A DNA stretch of 64,000 bases from Photobacterium aquimaris. GTDB lineage: Bacteria; Pseudomonadota; Gammaproteobacteria; Enterobacterales; Vibrionaceae. The DNA lies in contig NZ_MSCC01000002.1 in the NCBI RefSeq assembly GCF_002954455.1, forward strand, positions 1,148,060 to 1,212,059, read 5' to 3'. Position 1 is the stretch's first letter. Each line of letters begins with the position of its first letter. The notes beneath the pieces are model-generated. The model was not told the DNA's origin. It saw only the letters and a list, made by a program, of their open reading frames with translations, and did no database searches. Below are positions 8,741 to 18,006 of this stretch, piece by piece. The translations under genes and the position numbers were made by a program.

Positions 8741-8778
8741 AAAATGCTCAACCTATTATTCATAGATTGAGCATTTTT
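8741..8778 (+). terminator. Rho-independent terminator between the DUF333 gene and aphA
   Basis: AAAATGCTCAA / TTGAGCATTTTT stem with a 15-base loop. A-rich and T-rich flanks on both sides suit both converging genes. Confidence 0.8.
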
Positions 8779-8809
8779 ATATTCACTAAACTAAATTCAA
8801 AAACTGTAA

Positions 8810-9529
8810 TTAATACTGAGAATTAACAACAACCTCTTCGCCATAATCACCATTTTTAGCAAGTGGACGGTTAGTTGAATTTGCGGCGCGCATTACACGA
8901 ATACCAACAGCACCAGCAGCACGTGCTGCAGTAATATCAGTATCTGAGTCACCGTAATAAATTTTAATATTATTTGCTTTTATATACGGTGTTTTAGTAT
9001 TAGTTGTTTTACTTGTACCAGCAAAAATAACTTTATGCATGTTTTTGATGCCAAAAACATTTTTTAAATATTGAGTGGTAATTTCACATTTAGATGGATC
9101 GCGACCGGTAATAAAGTAAATATCATCACCACGCTTTTGGTGCATTGCTATTAATTCACGCCCAATTTTTTTAGGTATGCTGAATTTATCCCAGCCACAG
9201 TTCATTTTATTCCAAAATTTCTGATTATTTAAAAAACTCAAACTGTTTGGAGAAAATTCTTTTTGACCACGATAAAAGCCAGGAGAGCTAAATAATACAG
9301 TGTCATCAACATCAAAGCCAACGGCCATTGGCGGCTTACCTTTAAGCTGCTGAGCAATTTGATTAACAGTTACCCAATCTACACTCTTAGGTTGACCCAT
9401 CTGAGCTAACTGAACAGTTGTATAACCCGTATCAGGAGGAGTCACTTTTTGTGCTGCCATTGCAGAGCAAGAAACAAGGCTTAAAGCTAATAAAGAAGAA
9501 ATTGTAAGTGCTGCAAATGTTTTTTTCAT
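8810..9529 (-). CDS. aphA: Class B acid phosphatase AphA
   Basis: 239 residues from the ATG at 9529 (MKKTFAALTISS...). Signal peptide ends near SCSAMAA. The HAD-type DDDD signature of class B phosphatases is seen: FDVDDTVLFSSPGF near residue 70, FITGRDPS near 140 and YYGDSDTDITAA near 190. AphA is a periplasmic Mg-dependent homotetramer that dephosphorylates nucleotides and other phosphomonoesters. An upstream CRP-type site (9590-9605) fits the known cAMP-CRP control of E. coli aphA. An in-frame ATG five codons earlier is possible but gives a poorer signal peptide. Confidence 0.93.
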   Translation of the reverse strand: MKKTFAALTISSLLALSLVSCSAMAAQKVTPPDTGYTTVQLAQMGQPKSVDWVTVNQIAQQLKGKPPMAVGFDVDDTVLFSSPGFYRGQKEFSPNSLSFLNNQKFWNKMNCGWDKFSIPKKIGRELIAMHQKRGDDIYFITGRDPSKCEITTQYLKNVFGIKNMHKVIFAGTSKTTNTKTPYIKANNIKIYYGDSDTDITAARAAGAVGIRVMRAANSTNRPLAKNGDYGEEVVVNSQY

Positions 9530-9589
9530 TTTATAATCGGTCACTATAATATTTGTGCATATAATTTAACGATTCAATTCCATAGATAA

Positions 9590-9605
9590 CGTGATAATTA
9601 TCACA
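9590..9605 (-). promoter_or_regulatory. CRP-binding site before aphA
   Basis: CGTGATAATTATCACA reads on the minus strand as TGTGA-TAATTA-TCACG, matching nine of ten conserved bases of the CRP consensus TGTGA-N6-TCACA. It lies 61-76 bases upstream of the aphA start. Confidence 0.65.
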
Positions 9606-9809
9606 TTGAATCAATATATTATTTGGAATATAAGTTCCATAAAAAGTAAACGCAAAATAATACACGTCAATTACGTCATCATATTTATAAAACAATTGTC
9701 ATACGCGCTATTATAATTATTAAGAACTAACATTTTACTGAAACAGATTGAACTAATTTATTCTACTATTACTCTAACCCAATAAATATTTATAGTGATT
9801 GATAATAAA

Positions 9810-10592
9810 ATGAAAAAACTGCTTCTACCTATTATGCTAGGTGCATTACTTACTGGCTGTAATGAAACAACAACAGTTAATAACAATGGCGAGTTTACGG
9901 CTCAACAAAAAGCACAAATTGAACAAATTGCTAGCCAATATATTATTAACCACCCAGAGGTATTAGTAAAAGCTTCACAGACATTGCAACAACAACAAAT
10001 GCAAGCTCAACAAAATGATGCTAAACAAGCTGTTATTGCCAATGCTGACCAACTTCTAAAAGATAAAACAACACCTTTTATTGGTCCTAAAGATGCAAAA
10101 GTCAATGTGATCGAGTTCTTTGATTATCAATGCATGTACTGTTCTAAGATTGCAGATACTGTTAAGCAATTAGAAGCTAAAAATCCAGATGTGAAATTCA
10201 TCTTTAAAGAAACACCTATTTTCGCATCTCGTTGGGAAGCTTCAAAATATGCCGCTGATATGGGTAATTGGATCTACCAGCAAAAAGGTGGTGCCACTTA
10301 TGCTAAATACCATAACGCTGTATTTGCAACAGGTAAAGATGAAGGTAAGTTAACCAAACAAGATATCAATACTATCGCTACCAGCGTTGGCGTTGATGTG
10401 TCTAAATTTAATGCTAACAATACCTTTACGAATAACTTTGAGTTATTTAGCAAGCTAGGCTTCCAAGGCACACCAGCACTGATTGTTATGCCAAGTAGCA
10501 ACATAACCGAAGATAATATCCATATTATTAATGGCTATAACCCGGATGCGTTAGCTAAAGCAATCAAAGACGTAGAAGCAAGCACTAAATAA
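9810..10592 (+). CDS. ScsC/DsbA-type thiol oxidoreductase lipoprotein
   Basis: 260 residues from ATG 9810. A lipoprotein signal is evident (LLPIMLGALLTGC, Cys at about residue 17). Residues 30-75 form a glutamine-rich helical segment (IEQIASQYIINHPEVLVKAS) like the ScsC N-terminal trimerisation region. A DsbA-like thioredoxin domain follows, with active site CMYC in EFFDYQCMYCSKI (about residue 110) and a cis-Pro loop at GFQGTPALIV. Such proteins isomerise or oxidise disulfides in the periplasm. ScsB and ScsD homologues lie 8-10 kb downstream in this window but not adjacent. Substrate unknown; lipid anchoring is less usual for ScsC. Confidence 0.82.
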   Translation: MKKLLLPIMLGALLTGCNETTTVNNNGEFTAQQKAQIEQIASQYIINHPEVLVKASQTLQQQQMQAQQNDAKQAVIANADQLLKDKTTPFIGPKDAKVNVIEFFDYQCMYCSKIADTVKQLEAKNPDVKFIFKETPIFASRWEASKYAADMGNWIYQQKGGATYAKYHNAVFATGKDEGKLTKQDINTIATSVGVDVSKFNANNTFTNNFELFSKLGFQGTPALIVMPSSNITEDNIHIINGYNPDALAKAIKDVEASTK

Positions 10593-10617
10593 TAGTGGCT
10601 TCACATAAGGCCGTATT

Positions 10618-10654
10618 ACACAACAAGACAGGTATATGTCTTGTTGTGTTTTTT
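10618..10654 (+). terminator. Strong terminator between the thiol lipoprotein gene and ansB
   Basis: Perfect 13-bp stem ACACAACAAGACA / TGTCTTGTTGTGT with a 6-base loop and six T residues. It lies between converging genes. Confidence 0.88.
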
Positions 10655-10669
10655 CGCTTATAAATACAC

Positions 10670-11734
10670 TTAGTAATACTTAAACATTTGTTGAATTTCT
10701 TGATAATTTTTAGTTTGAGTTAGCGACAACATTAATAAAACTCGTGCTTTTTGTGGATTAAGTGTACCCGCAGCAACAAAACCATATTTTGCATCATCTA
10801 CTTCTGCAGCTAATGTCGTTGATCCTGTAGGCACTCGAGAACTACGCACAATCAAGGTTCCATCTTTACTTGCCTTTGCTAATTCATCAAAAATAGCGTT
10901 ATACATATTCCCATTACCGACTCCAGCACTGACAATACCATCAAATTTTGCGTTAACTAACGCTGTCACCGGTAATGGCGATGCATTTGAATAATTATAA
11001 ACAATCCCTACTTTAGGTAGACTGGCTAATTTGGATACATCAAAATGCGTTGCTGTCGTATGATGACGCTCTGCCGCACGTTGGTAGGTAACATCGTTAT
11101 TGTGAATATAGCCTAGCGGTCCAAAGTTTGGTGATTGAAAGGTATCAACGGCTGTAGTATTGGTTTTGGTAACATCTCGTGCATCTAATACTGTATCGTT
11201 CATTGCTAACAATACACCACGCCCTTTTGAGTCTTCATCAACAGCGGTAATAACAGCATTATATAAGTTAGCAGGACCATCAGCACTGACGGCTGTTGAT
11301 GGACGCATAGATCCAACGAGCACCACAGGTTTATCACTTTTAATCGTCAGATCGAGGAAATAGGCCGTTTCTTCCATAGTATCGGTACCGTGTGTTACCA
11401 CAACACCGTCAACATCATCTTGTGCAAGTAATTCATTAATACGCTTAGATAACTTCAGCCATACTTGGTCATTCATATCTTGAGAGCCAATATTAACCAC
11501 TTGCTCACCGGTTATATCTGCAATTTTAGTCATTGCAGGTACTGCTTTAATTAATGAATCAACTCCAACTTGACCTGATGTATAAGCTGATTCTGTTGCT
11601 GACTGACCCGCGCCAGCGATTGTTCCACCTGTAGCTAATATTTTAATATTAGGTAAGTCATCAGCCGCAATAGCCAACGAACTTGCACATAAACCTGCAA
11701 TTAGCATTGCTACACCAATAGGATTTTTATTCAT
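10670..11734 (-). CDS. ansB: Periplasmic type II L-asparaginase
   Basis: 354 residues, the usual AnsB length. Signal peptide MNKNPIGVAMLIAGLCASSLAIAA. Catalytic motif 1 ILATGGTIAGAG (first nucleophilic Thr near residue 41) and motif 2 VVVTHGTDTMEETAYFLDL (Thr-Asp pair near 119-120) are intact, with SMRPSTAVSADGP following. The enzyme hydrolyses asparagine to aspartate and ammonia in the periplasm as a homotetramer. E. coli ansB is co-activated by CRP and FNR; a near-perfect CRP site lies 104-119 bases upstream here, but I found no clear FNR palindrome. Confidence 0.96.
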   Translation of the reverse strand: MNKNPIGVAMLIAGLCASSLAIAADDLPNIKILATGGTIAGAGQSATESAYTSGQVGVDSLIKAVPAMTKIADITGEQVVNIGSQDMNDQVWLKLSKRINELLAQDDVDGVVVTHGTDTMEETAYFLDLTIKSDKPVVLVGSMRPSTAVSADGPANLYNAVITAVDEDSKGRGVLLAMNDTVLDARDVTKTNTTAVDTFQSPNFGPLGYIHNNDVTYQRAAERHHTTATHFDVSKLASLPKVGIVYNYSNASPLPVTALVNAKFDGIVSAGVGNGNMYNAIFDELAKASKDGTLIVRSSRVPTGSTTLAAEVDDAKYGFVAAGTLNPQKARVLLMLSLTQTKNYQEIQQMFKYY

Positions 11735-11837
11735 TACTTACACCATAAGTCATATTGTTAAACTTTATTTATGGCGTGAATGATATTATGAATAGAATAT
11801 ATTTTTGCGCTAAATGTCACTGTTTATGCACACACCT

Positions 11838-11853
11838 AGTGACCACAATCACA
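11838..11853 (-). promoter_or_regulatory. CRP-binding site before ansB
   Basis: AGTGACCACAATCACA; on the minus strand TGTGA-TTGTGG-TCACT matches nine of ten conserved CRP positions. Distance to the ansB start is 104 bases. Confidence 0.65.
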
Positions 11854-11961
11854 CAAGAGTAACCTCGCCCATAAAAAACAACAAAATACAAACACTTACA
11901 CAACAAAACCTTATTTATATTTTATATATCAGACCACGCATTACTATGGCCGCTGAATCGA

Positions 11962-12255
11962 TTATGCAATAGCTGTTATCGGATCTACACTATAATAATC
12001 ATGCAAACATACATCCCCTAATGTCGTTGTAATATATTGTTGAATTATATCAACATCACTCGCTTCCCATAAACACTGAAAATACCCCTCCTCGATATAA
12101 ACAAATGTTGAATGCAAAATCATATTCTTAGGTAACGGTTGCTCAAAAATAGCAATATCATTGACATTTTGTGCTTGATCTTGACGTTGATGACAACTGG
12201 CATAAAACATAAAGGCATGCCCCTCGTTAGAATAATTACCTTTAATTGTAGACAC
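11962..12255 (-). CDS. Small protein of unknown function, 97 aa
   Basis: I do not recognise a family with confidence. The protein has an alternating hydrophobic pattern with FMFYASCHQR, ILHSTFVYIEEGYFQCLWEA and VDIIQQYITTTLGDV, compatible with a small alpha/beta (ferredoxin-like) domain. It vaguely resembles DUF3303/DUF4242-type small domains, where a WEA segment precedes a helix and C-terminal strand; this is only a resemblance. No signal peptide. It is isolated between ansB and a long intergenic region. The gene appears real from its even composition, but support is moderate. Confidence 0.55.
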   Translation of the reverse strand: MSTIKGNYSNEGHAFMFYASCHQRQDQAQNVNDIAIFEQPLPKNMILHSTFVYIEEGYFQCLWEASDVDIIQQYITTTLGDVCLHDYYSVDPITAIA

Positions 12256-12624
12256 AAAATAGGCACTCGATATTCAGCAAAGTTTATTCATCACATAAAA
12301 GATAACACTCACATGAAACGAATGTTAATTGATCAAATCGTTATATATATTATCAATTCATTATAGATATCATCTTAAAACGCCTTTAAATAACCAAACC
12401 CAAACTATGGTTACTTATTAACTATCGATAAGATTAAATATACTGATATACAGATATGTTAGAATTTATTAATAATGATTTTTTATTTTACATTTTCGGC
12501 GCGTTATTTAAGCAATGTTATCAATACTGTATAAATTAACCTCACAAGGTTTTTGAGTATCACTTTTTATAAGGGGTTAACAAAGGTTTTACTGTATCCT
12601 AGCCATCTTTTATATGCTTGTCGC

Positions 12625-12630
12625 TATAAT
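12625..12630 (+). promoter_or_regulatory. Perfect -10 element (TATAAT) before the membrane/winged-helix gene
   Basis: TATAAT at 12625-12630, with no obvious -35 hexamer. The earlier in-frame ATG at 12614 would lie upstream of the transcript start this box predicts, so I favour the start at 12722. The remaining 12256-12600 is AT-rich without recognised features. Confidence 0.4.
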
Positions 12631-12721
12631 GCGACCAGCTGAACAAATGCTCCTTCACTTAGACATTTTTATGCATTTCAACCAAAATATACCAGTTCGC
12701 TCCCCTAAAGGGATTTTCGCC

Positions 12722-13744
12722 ATGTGGAGTGTTTATAGCTTCACTGGTGCCGCTATTCTTGCATCAATCGTGTTCTCACTGTTGCTGTTTTTATCTATTG
12801 ATGATGACCCACTGATGAAGTTCCTCTTTGGCGGCTTAGCTGTCATTTTTGAATTGGGTAAATTCTTTGCGTGGTATGAAGTTGGAGAACGCAAAGCACG
12901 CCGAAATTACACCGGCACCTTCACCGCTTTTACGTTTTATGCCGTATTAGCTGCGATTTCTATTGGTGGCTCTGTTGGTGGCATCAATAGTGCGACCAAT
13001 AAGGCACACAGTGAAGCCAATGTTCAACAAAGTAAGATCAATGCCTTTAATATGCAAATTCAAGCCATTGAAAAGCAAATTGATCTCAATAATGTTGCAG
13101 CTGAGAAATATATCCAAATGGAGCGCATCGCTTCAGGTGTAACTCGCATTCAAAAAGAAAACGAACAGCTACGCAAACAACAGCAACAAATTGCTATTGA
13201 GCGTGACACAACGCCTGTTGTGGGTCAGGGTTCAGTGCTTGGATTAATTGATAGTTTAGCGACAACATTCAATGTCAGCAATCAAGCCGCACAACTGGGT
13301 TTGGTTATTTTCTTATCCGTGTTGCTTGATTTCTTCGCTGCTTTTTTTGTTGGTTTGATTGGCGAGGAAAACCGTTTCCGCTACCAATTTAAGCGCCAGC
13401 AATTACTGTCAGTTAATGGCTACAATATGCAAGATCAACCTCAGCTATTAACGCATTTTGACCCCTCTGCTGTTGGTATCTCATCAATTACCGATGTTAA
13501 TGATGAAGATGAAATTATTGTCGAAGAAGCCGAACCAGAACAGCCGAAAACAGCCTATGAACAAGCTGTTGAAGCGCTCTCTAAAAACCAAGTTAATTGC
13601 AGTAAACGGGCAGTAAGTCAATTACTGAAACTGACTACAGATGAAGTCGATACGATTTTTCATGAGTTATTAACCCAAGGCATCGTAAGTAAGAAACCTA
13701 ATAACCATTATCAATGGCATGGTACTGATACTGTAACCAGTTAA
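12722..13744 (+). CDS. Membrane protein with coiled coil and C-terminal winged-helix-like domain
   Basis: 340 residues from ATG 12722, which has the best ribosome site (AAAGGGA, 8 bases upstream). Three hydrophobic helices lie in about residues 4-88. Then comes a charged coiled coil at 95-165 (IQAIEKQIDL, RIQKENEQLRKQQQQ), a fourth membrane helix near 190-212 and an acidic linker. The final 50 residues (AVEALSKNQVNCSKRAVSQL, then DEVDTIFHELLTQGIVSKK) read as a winged helix similar in style to the FtsK gamma domain. A membrane anchor joined to a possible DNA-binding domain is unusual. I cannot name the protein; homologues may carry generic membrane-protein labels. An ATG at 12614 would add 36 residues. 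Confidence 0.75.
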   Translation: MWSVYSFTGAAILASIVFSLLLFLSIDDDPLMKFLFGGLAVIFELGKFFAWYEVGERKARRNYTGTFTAFTFYAVLAAISIGGSVGGINSATNKAHSEANVQQSKINAFNMQIQAIEKQIDLNNVAAEKYIQMERIASGVTRIQKENEQLRKQQQQIAIERDTTPVVGQGSVLGLIDSLATTFNVSNQAAQLGLVIFLSVLLDFFAAFFVGLIGEENRFRYQFKRQQLLSVNGYNMQDQPQLLTHFDPSAVGISSITDVNDEDEIIVEEAEPEQPKTAYEQAVEALSKNQVNCSKRAVSQLLKLTTDEVDTIFHELLTQGIVSKKPNNHYQWHGTDTVTS

Positions 13745-13775
13745 TTATTCGATTCAATGTGTTGCTTAATATGTA

Positions 13776-13811
13776 AAAGCCCAAAATATTGATGTTATTT
13801 TGGGCTTTTTC
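13776..13811 (+). terminator. Rho-independent terminator after the membrane/winged-helix gene
   Basis: AAAGCCCAAAATA / TATTTTGGGCTTTTT stem with a 7-base loop, ending in a T run. Confidence 0.88.
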
Positions 13812-13967
13812 ACACTGAAAAAGTGTCAACAATGACATGAAAAACATTAATTATTCCAAATAAACATACATAGTAATCAAAAATACCTATATCATTATTT
13901 ATCTAAAGCACAAATATATAATTACAGGTAAAATCGCGGCACTTTTTTTCAGACCTAATTTTTTATA

Positions 13968-15497
13968 ATGATTACTTTTAATCGTTTCAAACAATTATTT
14001 ACGCACTCACTGATTGCGACTAGCGCACTAACATTAGTTGGATGTGCACAACCACTATCGACTTCAAAAACATCGACTTACAGTAATATTGATAACTTCA
14101 CTACTTCCTTTTATCAGCATACGCGACCTTATACTCAAGCAAATCCCAATAAAACAGGCTTTTACCCACTTGGTGACGGTCAAGCAGCACTTCTTGCTCG
14201 TTTAGCCGTTATTGAAGGCGCACAAAAAACTATCGATGTGCAATATTATATCTACCGTGATGACGCAACCAGTAACCTACTAACATGGTATTTATATCAA
14301 GCGGCAGAGCGTGGTGTGCGAGTACGTCTATTACTTGACGATATGCAAAATCGTGATGACCAAGCCTTAGCGAGCCTTTCTGCGCACCCTAACGTCGAAG
14401 TACGCTTATTTAACCCTTTTGGTAATCGCAGTTTTAAACCTCTTAGCTTTTTGACTGACTTTGATCGGCTTAACCGTCGCATGCATAATAAATCCATCAT
14501 TGCTGATGGTGTATTTGCAATTACCGGTGGACGTAATATTGGTGATGAATATTTTTCAGCTAATAATAGCGTTGAATTTGGCGATTTTGACTTATTAATG
14601 ATGGGGGAAATAATTCCTCAGGTTTCACGTCAGTTTGATGAATACTGGAACAGCAAACCAGCAACCCCGATTGAAGCGCTTGTAAGCTCTGCACATGAGC
14701 CAACACCAGAGCAACTTGCACAATGGAAACAAGCGCAGCTTAAATACATGACAACGGATTACGCGCGCTCATTGAAAAACCATCCGATGGTCAAACAATT
14801 AATTAATCAAACTCTGCCATTATTCTGGACAGACGCTGAACTGCTATACGATACACCATACAAAGTGGCTAACAGCAAAGACAATCTATTACTGCATAAG
14901 CTCTCTGAAATGATTGCAAAAGCAGATCACAACTTCTTCCTTGTCTCTCCTTACTTCGTACCAACCGAAGAAGGCGCAAAAGAGTTAGCACAAGCAGCTA
15001 AGAACGGTAAAAACATTACTATCGTCACTAACTCACTAGCATCTAATGATGTATTTGCAGTGCATGGCTGGTATGCAAAGTACCGTAAAATCATGCTAGA
15101 AGGTGGGGTTAAGCTGTACGAAGTGAAAGTTGAACCAGAGCAGAAAACAAAACACAAATGGCTAAGTCACTCACGTACTAGCCTACATGCAAAAACGTTT
15201 ATTCTTGATAAATCTAAAATTTTTGTTGGTTCATTCAACTTTGATCCTCGCTCAGCATATTTAAATACGGAGCTAGGTGTGATTGTTGATTCACCAGAAT
15301 TTTCTGGCCAAGTATATAACCAGATCAGTGACTCAATGCTGAAAGAAGCTTACCGCCTATCTCTTGATGAGAACGGTGACATTGTATGGAATGACGATGT
15401 AACAGGTAAACAATATACCTCTGAACCAGACAGTAGCATGTGGTTGAAGATGGGTGCTTGGGCAGCCGGCGTACTACCTATCGAAAATCAGCTTTAA
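13968..15497 (+). CDS. Phospholipase D family lipoprotein, ClsC-like
   Basis: 509 residues with two HKD phospholipase D motifs: HNKSIIAD (near residue 171) and HAKTFILD (near 406), each followed by the expected G-G/S-N-F/I run (GGRNIGDEYF, GSFNFDPRSAY). The N-terminus has a lipobox (LTLVGC, Cys26), so the protein is probably membrane-anchored and periplasmic. The layout resembles E. coli ClsC (YmdC), which makes cardiolipin from phosphatidylglycerol and phosphatidylethanolamine with a partner YmdB. No ymdB-like gene is adjacent. Cardiolipin synthase activity is inferred; another transphosphatidylation reaction is possible. Confidence 0.87.
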   Translation: MITFNRFKQLFTHSLIATSALTLVGCAQPLSTSKTSTYSNIDNFTTSFYQHTRPYTQANPNKTGFYPLGDGQAALLARLAVIEGAQKTIDVQYYIYRDDATSNLLTWYLYQAAERGVRVRLLLDDMQNRDDQALASLSAHPNVEVRLFNPFGNRSFKPLSFLTDFDRLNRRMHNKSIIADGVFAITGGRNIGDEYFSANNSVEFGDFDLLMMGEIIPQVSRQFDEYWNSKPATPIEALVSSAHEPTPEQLAQWKQAQLKYMTTDYARSLKNHPMVKQLINQTLPLFWTDAELLYDTPYKVANSKDNLLLHKLSEMIAKADHNFFLVSPYFVPTEEGAKELAQAAKNGKNITIVTNSLASNDVFAVHGWYAKYRKIMLEGGVKLYEVKVEPEQKTKHKWLSHSRTSLHAKTFILDKSKIFVGSFNFDPRSAYLNTELGVIVDSPEFSGQVYNQISDSMLKEAYRLSLDENGDIVWNDDVTGKQYTSEPDSSMWLKMGAWAAGVLPIENQL

Positions 15498-15517
15498 TTA
15501 AATATATAATAGCAAAT

Positions 15518-15545
15518 AAAAAAGGCGTTCAACGGACGCCTTTTT
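15518..15545 (+). terminator. Bidirectional terminator between the clsC-like gene and rimK
   Basis: AAAAAAGGCGT / ACGCCTTTTT stem-loop with a 7-base loop between converging genes. Confidence 0.88.
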
Positions 15546-15571
15546 ATTTACCTAATCAAATAGTTAATATA

Positions 15572-16474
15572 TTAACCACGTCCGCGTGTAGTTGGTTTTT
15601 TCGATGCATTCTTCTCGATATATTCGATGATCATACCAGCAATATCTTTACCGGTTGCCTTCTCAATACCTTCTAAACCAGGTGATGAGTTAACTTCCAT
15701 CACTAGTGGACCACGATCAGAACGCAGTAAGTCAACACCCGCGACACCAAGACCCATGATTTTCGCTGCAGCTACAGCTGTTTTACGCTCTTCTGGCGTG
15801 ATCTTAACCAAAGCAGCACTACCGCCACGGTGAAGATTAGAACGGAATTCACCTTCTGCACCTTGACGTTTCATTGCTGCGATCACTTTATCACCAATAA
15901 CGAAACAACGAATATCTGCACCACCAGCTTCTTTAATGTATTCCTGCACCATGATATTAGCTTTTAAGCCCATAAATGCTTCGATAACACTTTCAGCCGC
16001 TTTACGCGTTTCAGCAAGAACAACACCAATACCTTGTGTGCCCTCTAGCAATTTAATAACAACAGGTGCACCGCCTACCATATCAAGGAGATCTTTAACA
16101 TCATCAGGCTTACTTGCAAAACCCGTTACAGGCATACCAATACATTTGCGTGACAATAACTGCATTGAACGTAATTTATCGCGAGAACGACTGATCGCAA
16201 CCGATTCATTCACAGTATAAACGCCCATCATTTCAAACTGACGTAATACCGCTGTACCGTAAAATGTTACTGATGCGCCAATACGAGGAATAACTGCATC
16301 AAAATCCACTAAATCTTCACCTTTAAAGTGAATTGATGGCTTTTGCGAGTTAATGTTCATATAGCAACGAAGTGCATCAATCACCTTGATTTCATGGCCA
16401 CGTTGCTCTGCCGCTTCAATAAGGCGAGACGTTGAATACAATGACTGATTACGAGATAAGATACCGATTTTCAT
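15572..16474 (-). CDS. rimK: Ribosomal protein S6 modification protein, L-glutamate ligase RimK
   Basis: 300 residues, the same length as E. coli RimK. ATP-grasp features are clear: VVIKLLEGTQGIGVVLAE near residue 140, QEYIKEAGGADIRCFVIGDK near 180 and the metal-binding end VMEVNSSPGLEGIEKATG near 260. RimK adds glutamate residues to the C-terminus of ribosomal protein S6. It follows the RimB-type protease gene with only five bases between stop and start and has AAGGA as ribosome site, so the two are co-transcribed. The C-terminus ends in a basic run (KKPTTRGRG). Confidence 0.95.
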   Translation of the reverse strand: MKIGILSRNQSLYSTSRLIEAAEQRGHEIKVIDALRCYMNINSQKPSIHFKGEDLVDFDAVIPRIGASVTFYGTAVLRQFEMMGVYTVNESVAISRSRDKLRSMQLLSRKCIGMPVTGFASKPDDVKDLLDMVGGAPVVIKLLEGTQGIGVVLAETRKAAESVIEAFMGLKANIMVQEYIKEAGGADIRCFVIGDKVIAAMKRQGAEGEFRSNLHRGGSAALVKITPEERKTAVAAAKIMGLGVAGVDLLRSDRGPLVMEVNSSPGLEGIEKATGKDIAGMIIEYIEKNASKKPTTRGRG

Positions 16475-16479
16475 TACTA

Positions 16480-16944
16480 TTATTTTTCCTTGGTTTGAAT
16501 TAGGTAAGAGGCTTCTGGATCTACAATGATACGACCATGCATAGCGGTTCGTCCAAGCAACATACGAAATGCCATGTTATCACGGCTAGTTAGCGATATT
16601 TCTATTGGCCATTGTTGACCATTAAAATCAATAGTTGAAACAATAAAGTAGCGCAACTGTTCATCGCCACCTGAGTTTCTAACAACACGTTTGTCGGCAA
16701 CTTTAGCCATACAAACCTGTTCAATATCGGTATTATTATGGATAGGGTGCAGCCAAAATTTTACCCATAATTCATCATTTTGGGTAAATTCTTCAATTTT
16801 AAATGTGTGAAGACAAGAACTACGAGCACCTGTGTCAATCTTTACATGAATATCATCAACACCAAGATCAGGCAAAGCGGCAACTTCGCGCCAACCAACA
16901 ATAAATTTATTATTTTTATTCACAATTGTTTCTTTATTTATCAT
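16480..16944 (-). CDS. rimB: RimB-type retropepsin-like ATP-dependent zinc protease family protein
   Basis: 154 residues from the ATG at 16944 (MINKETIVNKNN...). An in-frame start at 17001 would add a hydrophobic 19-residue leader that I judge non-coding. The motif VKIDTGARSSCLHTF carries the D-T-G-A aspartic protease signature of the family, and MLLGRTAM is the usual second motif. The family is called zinc or ATP-dependent zinc protease; work on Pseudomonas RimABK showed that RimB is a partner and modulator of RimK. Gene order rimB-rimK supports the assignment. No separate rimA is visible. Confidence 0.85.
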   Translation of the reverse strand: MINKETIVNKNNKFIVGWREVAALPDLGVDDIHVKIDTGARSSCLHTFKIEEFTQNDELWVKFWLHPIHNNTDIEQVCMAKVADKRVVRNSGGDEQLRYFIVSTIDFNGQQWPIEISLTSRDNMAFRMLLGRTAMHGRIIVDPEASYLIQTKEK

Positions 16945-17460
16945 TACAATAACCCAAACACCCTTAATAGCTAACCTAAACAGCTTACAGAAATAAAGCA
17001 TATATAACTGTCATCAATCATTACAGATTATACATAGCTGACTGTACTCGATTTAAACGGTTGTCTATAAGTAAGGAAGTCATTAACAAAACTGAGCACT
17101 GAATTGACCTGAATCAGTGCAAATAACGGTGATAAAACCATCATTAGATGACTATTTTTTAGTGTCATCTTGCTATATATTACCACAAATTAGCCATATA
17201 AGATTTTTTATTCATGTCATTAAGCAATAAGTTTTTACGTGATAAACCTGATTTTACCCGTTTTTATTCCTAACAGGATCACAACAACATAAACATTAGT
17301 CTAAAATAAGCAGTACTTAAAATAAGGTACGTATACAAGAGACAATTTCCATGGTTTATATTTTAAAAAAACAATCAATTACAAAATTAATTTAAATCTG
17401 TTTCATTACATCATTCGCCCGTACTGCACTTTCACTATTAACAAATAAGACGCAATAGAC
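16945..17460. other. Long intergenic region without recognised genes
   Basis: 516 AT-rich bases between the divergent rimB and the 181-aa gene. It must hold both promoters, but I see no clear -35/-10 pair, riboswitch or terminator. Several short in-frame runs exist on both strands; none has a convincing ribosome site. Confidence 0.5.
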
Positions 17461-18006
17461 ATGTCACAACTAAAACAACAATTACTATTACTTGGCATGG
17501 CCAATTTATCTGTTGATACATCAACCCAGCAGCAATTAGAGCAATTTATTTCAACGTCATCAGCTCATTTTGAGCGTGTTCGATTACAACGGCCAGATAG
17601 TACATTATTAGATTTATTACTTGGTTTTATGACCTTACACCACCAGCAAGCACATCAACAATGGTTGCATCAACGTGTTGCCGCAACAAAAATGCAGGCT
17701 GTTTTTGACAGCACACTCGGTGATCATGCCAATAGTTTCACCAATCAAGATCAACACTATCTCGTCGCTCTAACGCATTTATGGTTAATGGTTCAAGGCG
17801 CCTGTAACATTGATTACAGTTATAGCAATGAACAAGCTGAAGCCCAAAGCCGTATTATTAATGGCAAACATGAGCAGTTACCGTCTCAGTTTAGCACTGA
17901 TGTTGAGTCACTAAGATGCCAATTTATGCAATCATACTACTTAGGAAAAAACCATAATAGCCCCAACTTTAGTACACGCATCAAGCGGTGGTTCAGAAAA
18001 GTATAA
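17461..18006 (+). CDS. Unknown glutamine-rich helical protein, 181 aa
   Basis: I do not recognise it. The protein is almost wholly helical and rich in Gln and His (MSQLKQQLLLLGMANLSVDT, TLHHQQAHQQWLHQRVAATK). There is no signal peptide or membrane segment, and the end is basic (TRIKRWFRKV). The central run HYLVALTHLWLMVQGACNID is hydrophobic enough to be a buried helix. It stands alone between rimB and the scs genes, about 290 bases from scsB. It may be a lineage-specific cytoplasmic protein. No function is proposed. Confidence 0.6.
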   Translation: MSQLKQQLLLLGMANLSVDTSTQQQLEQFISTSSAHFERVRLQRPDSTLLDLLLGFMTLHHQQAHQQWLHQRVAATKMQAVFDSTLGDHANSFTNQDQHYLVALTHLWLMVQGACNIDYSYSNEQAEAQSRIINGKHEQLPSQFSTDVESLRCQFMQSYYLGKNHNSPNFSTRIKRWFRKV

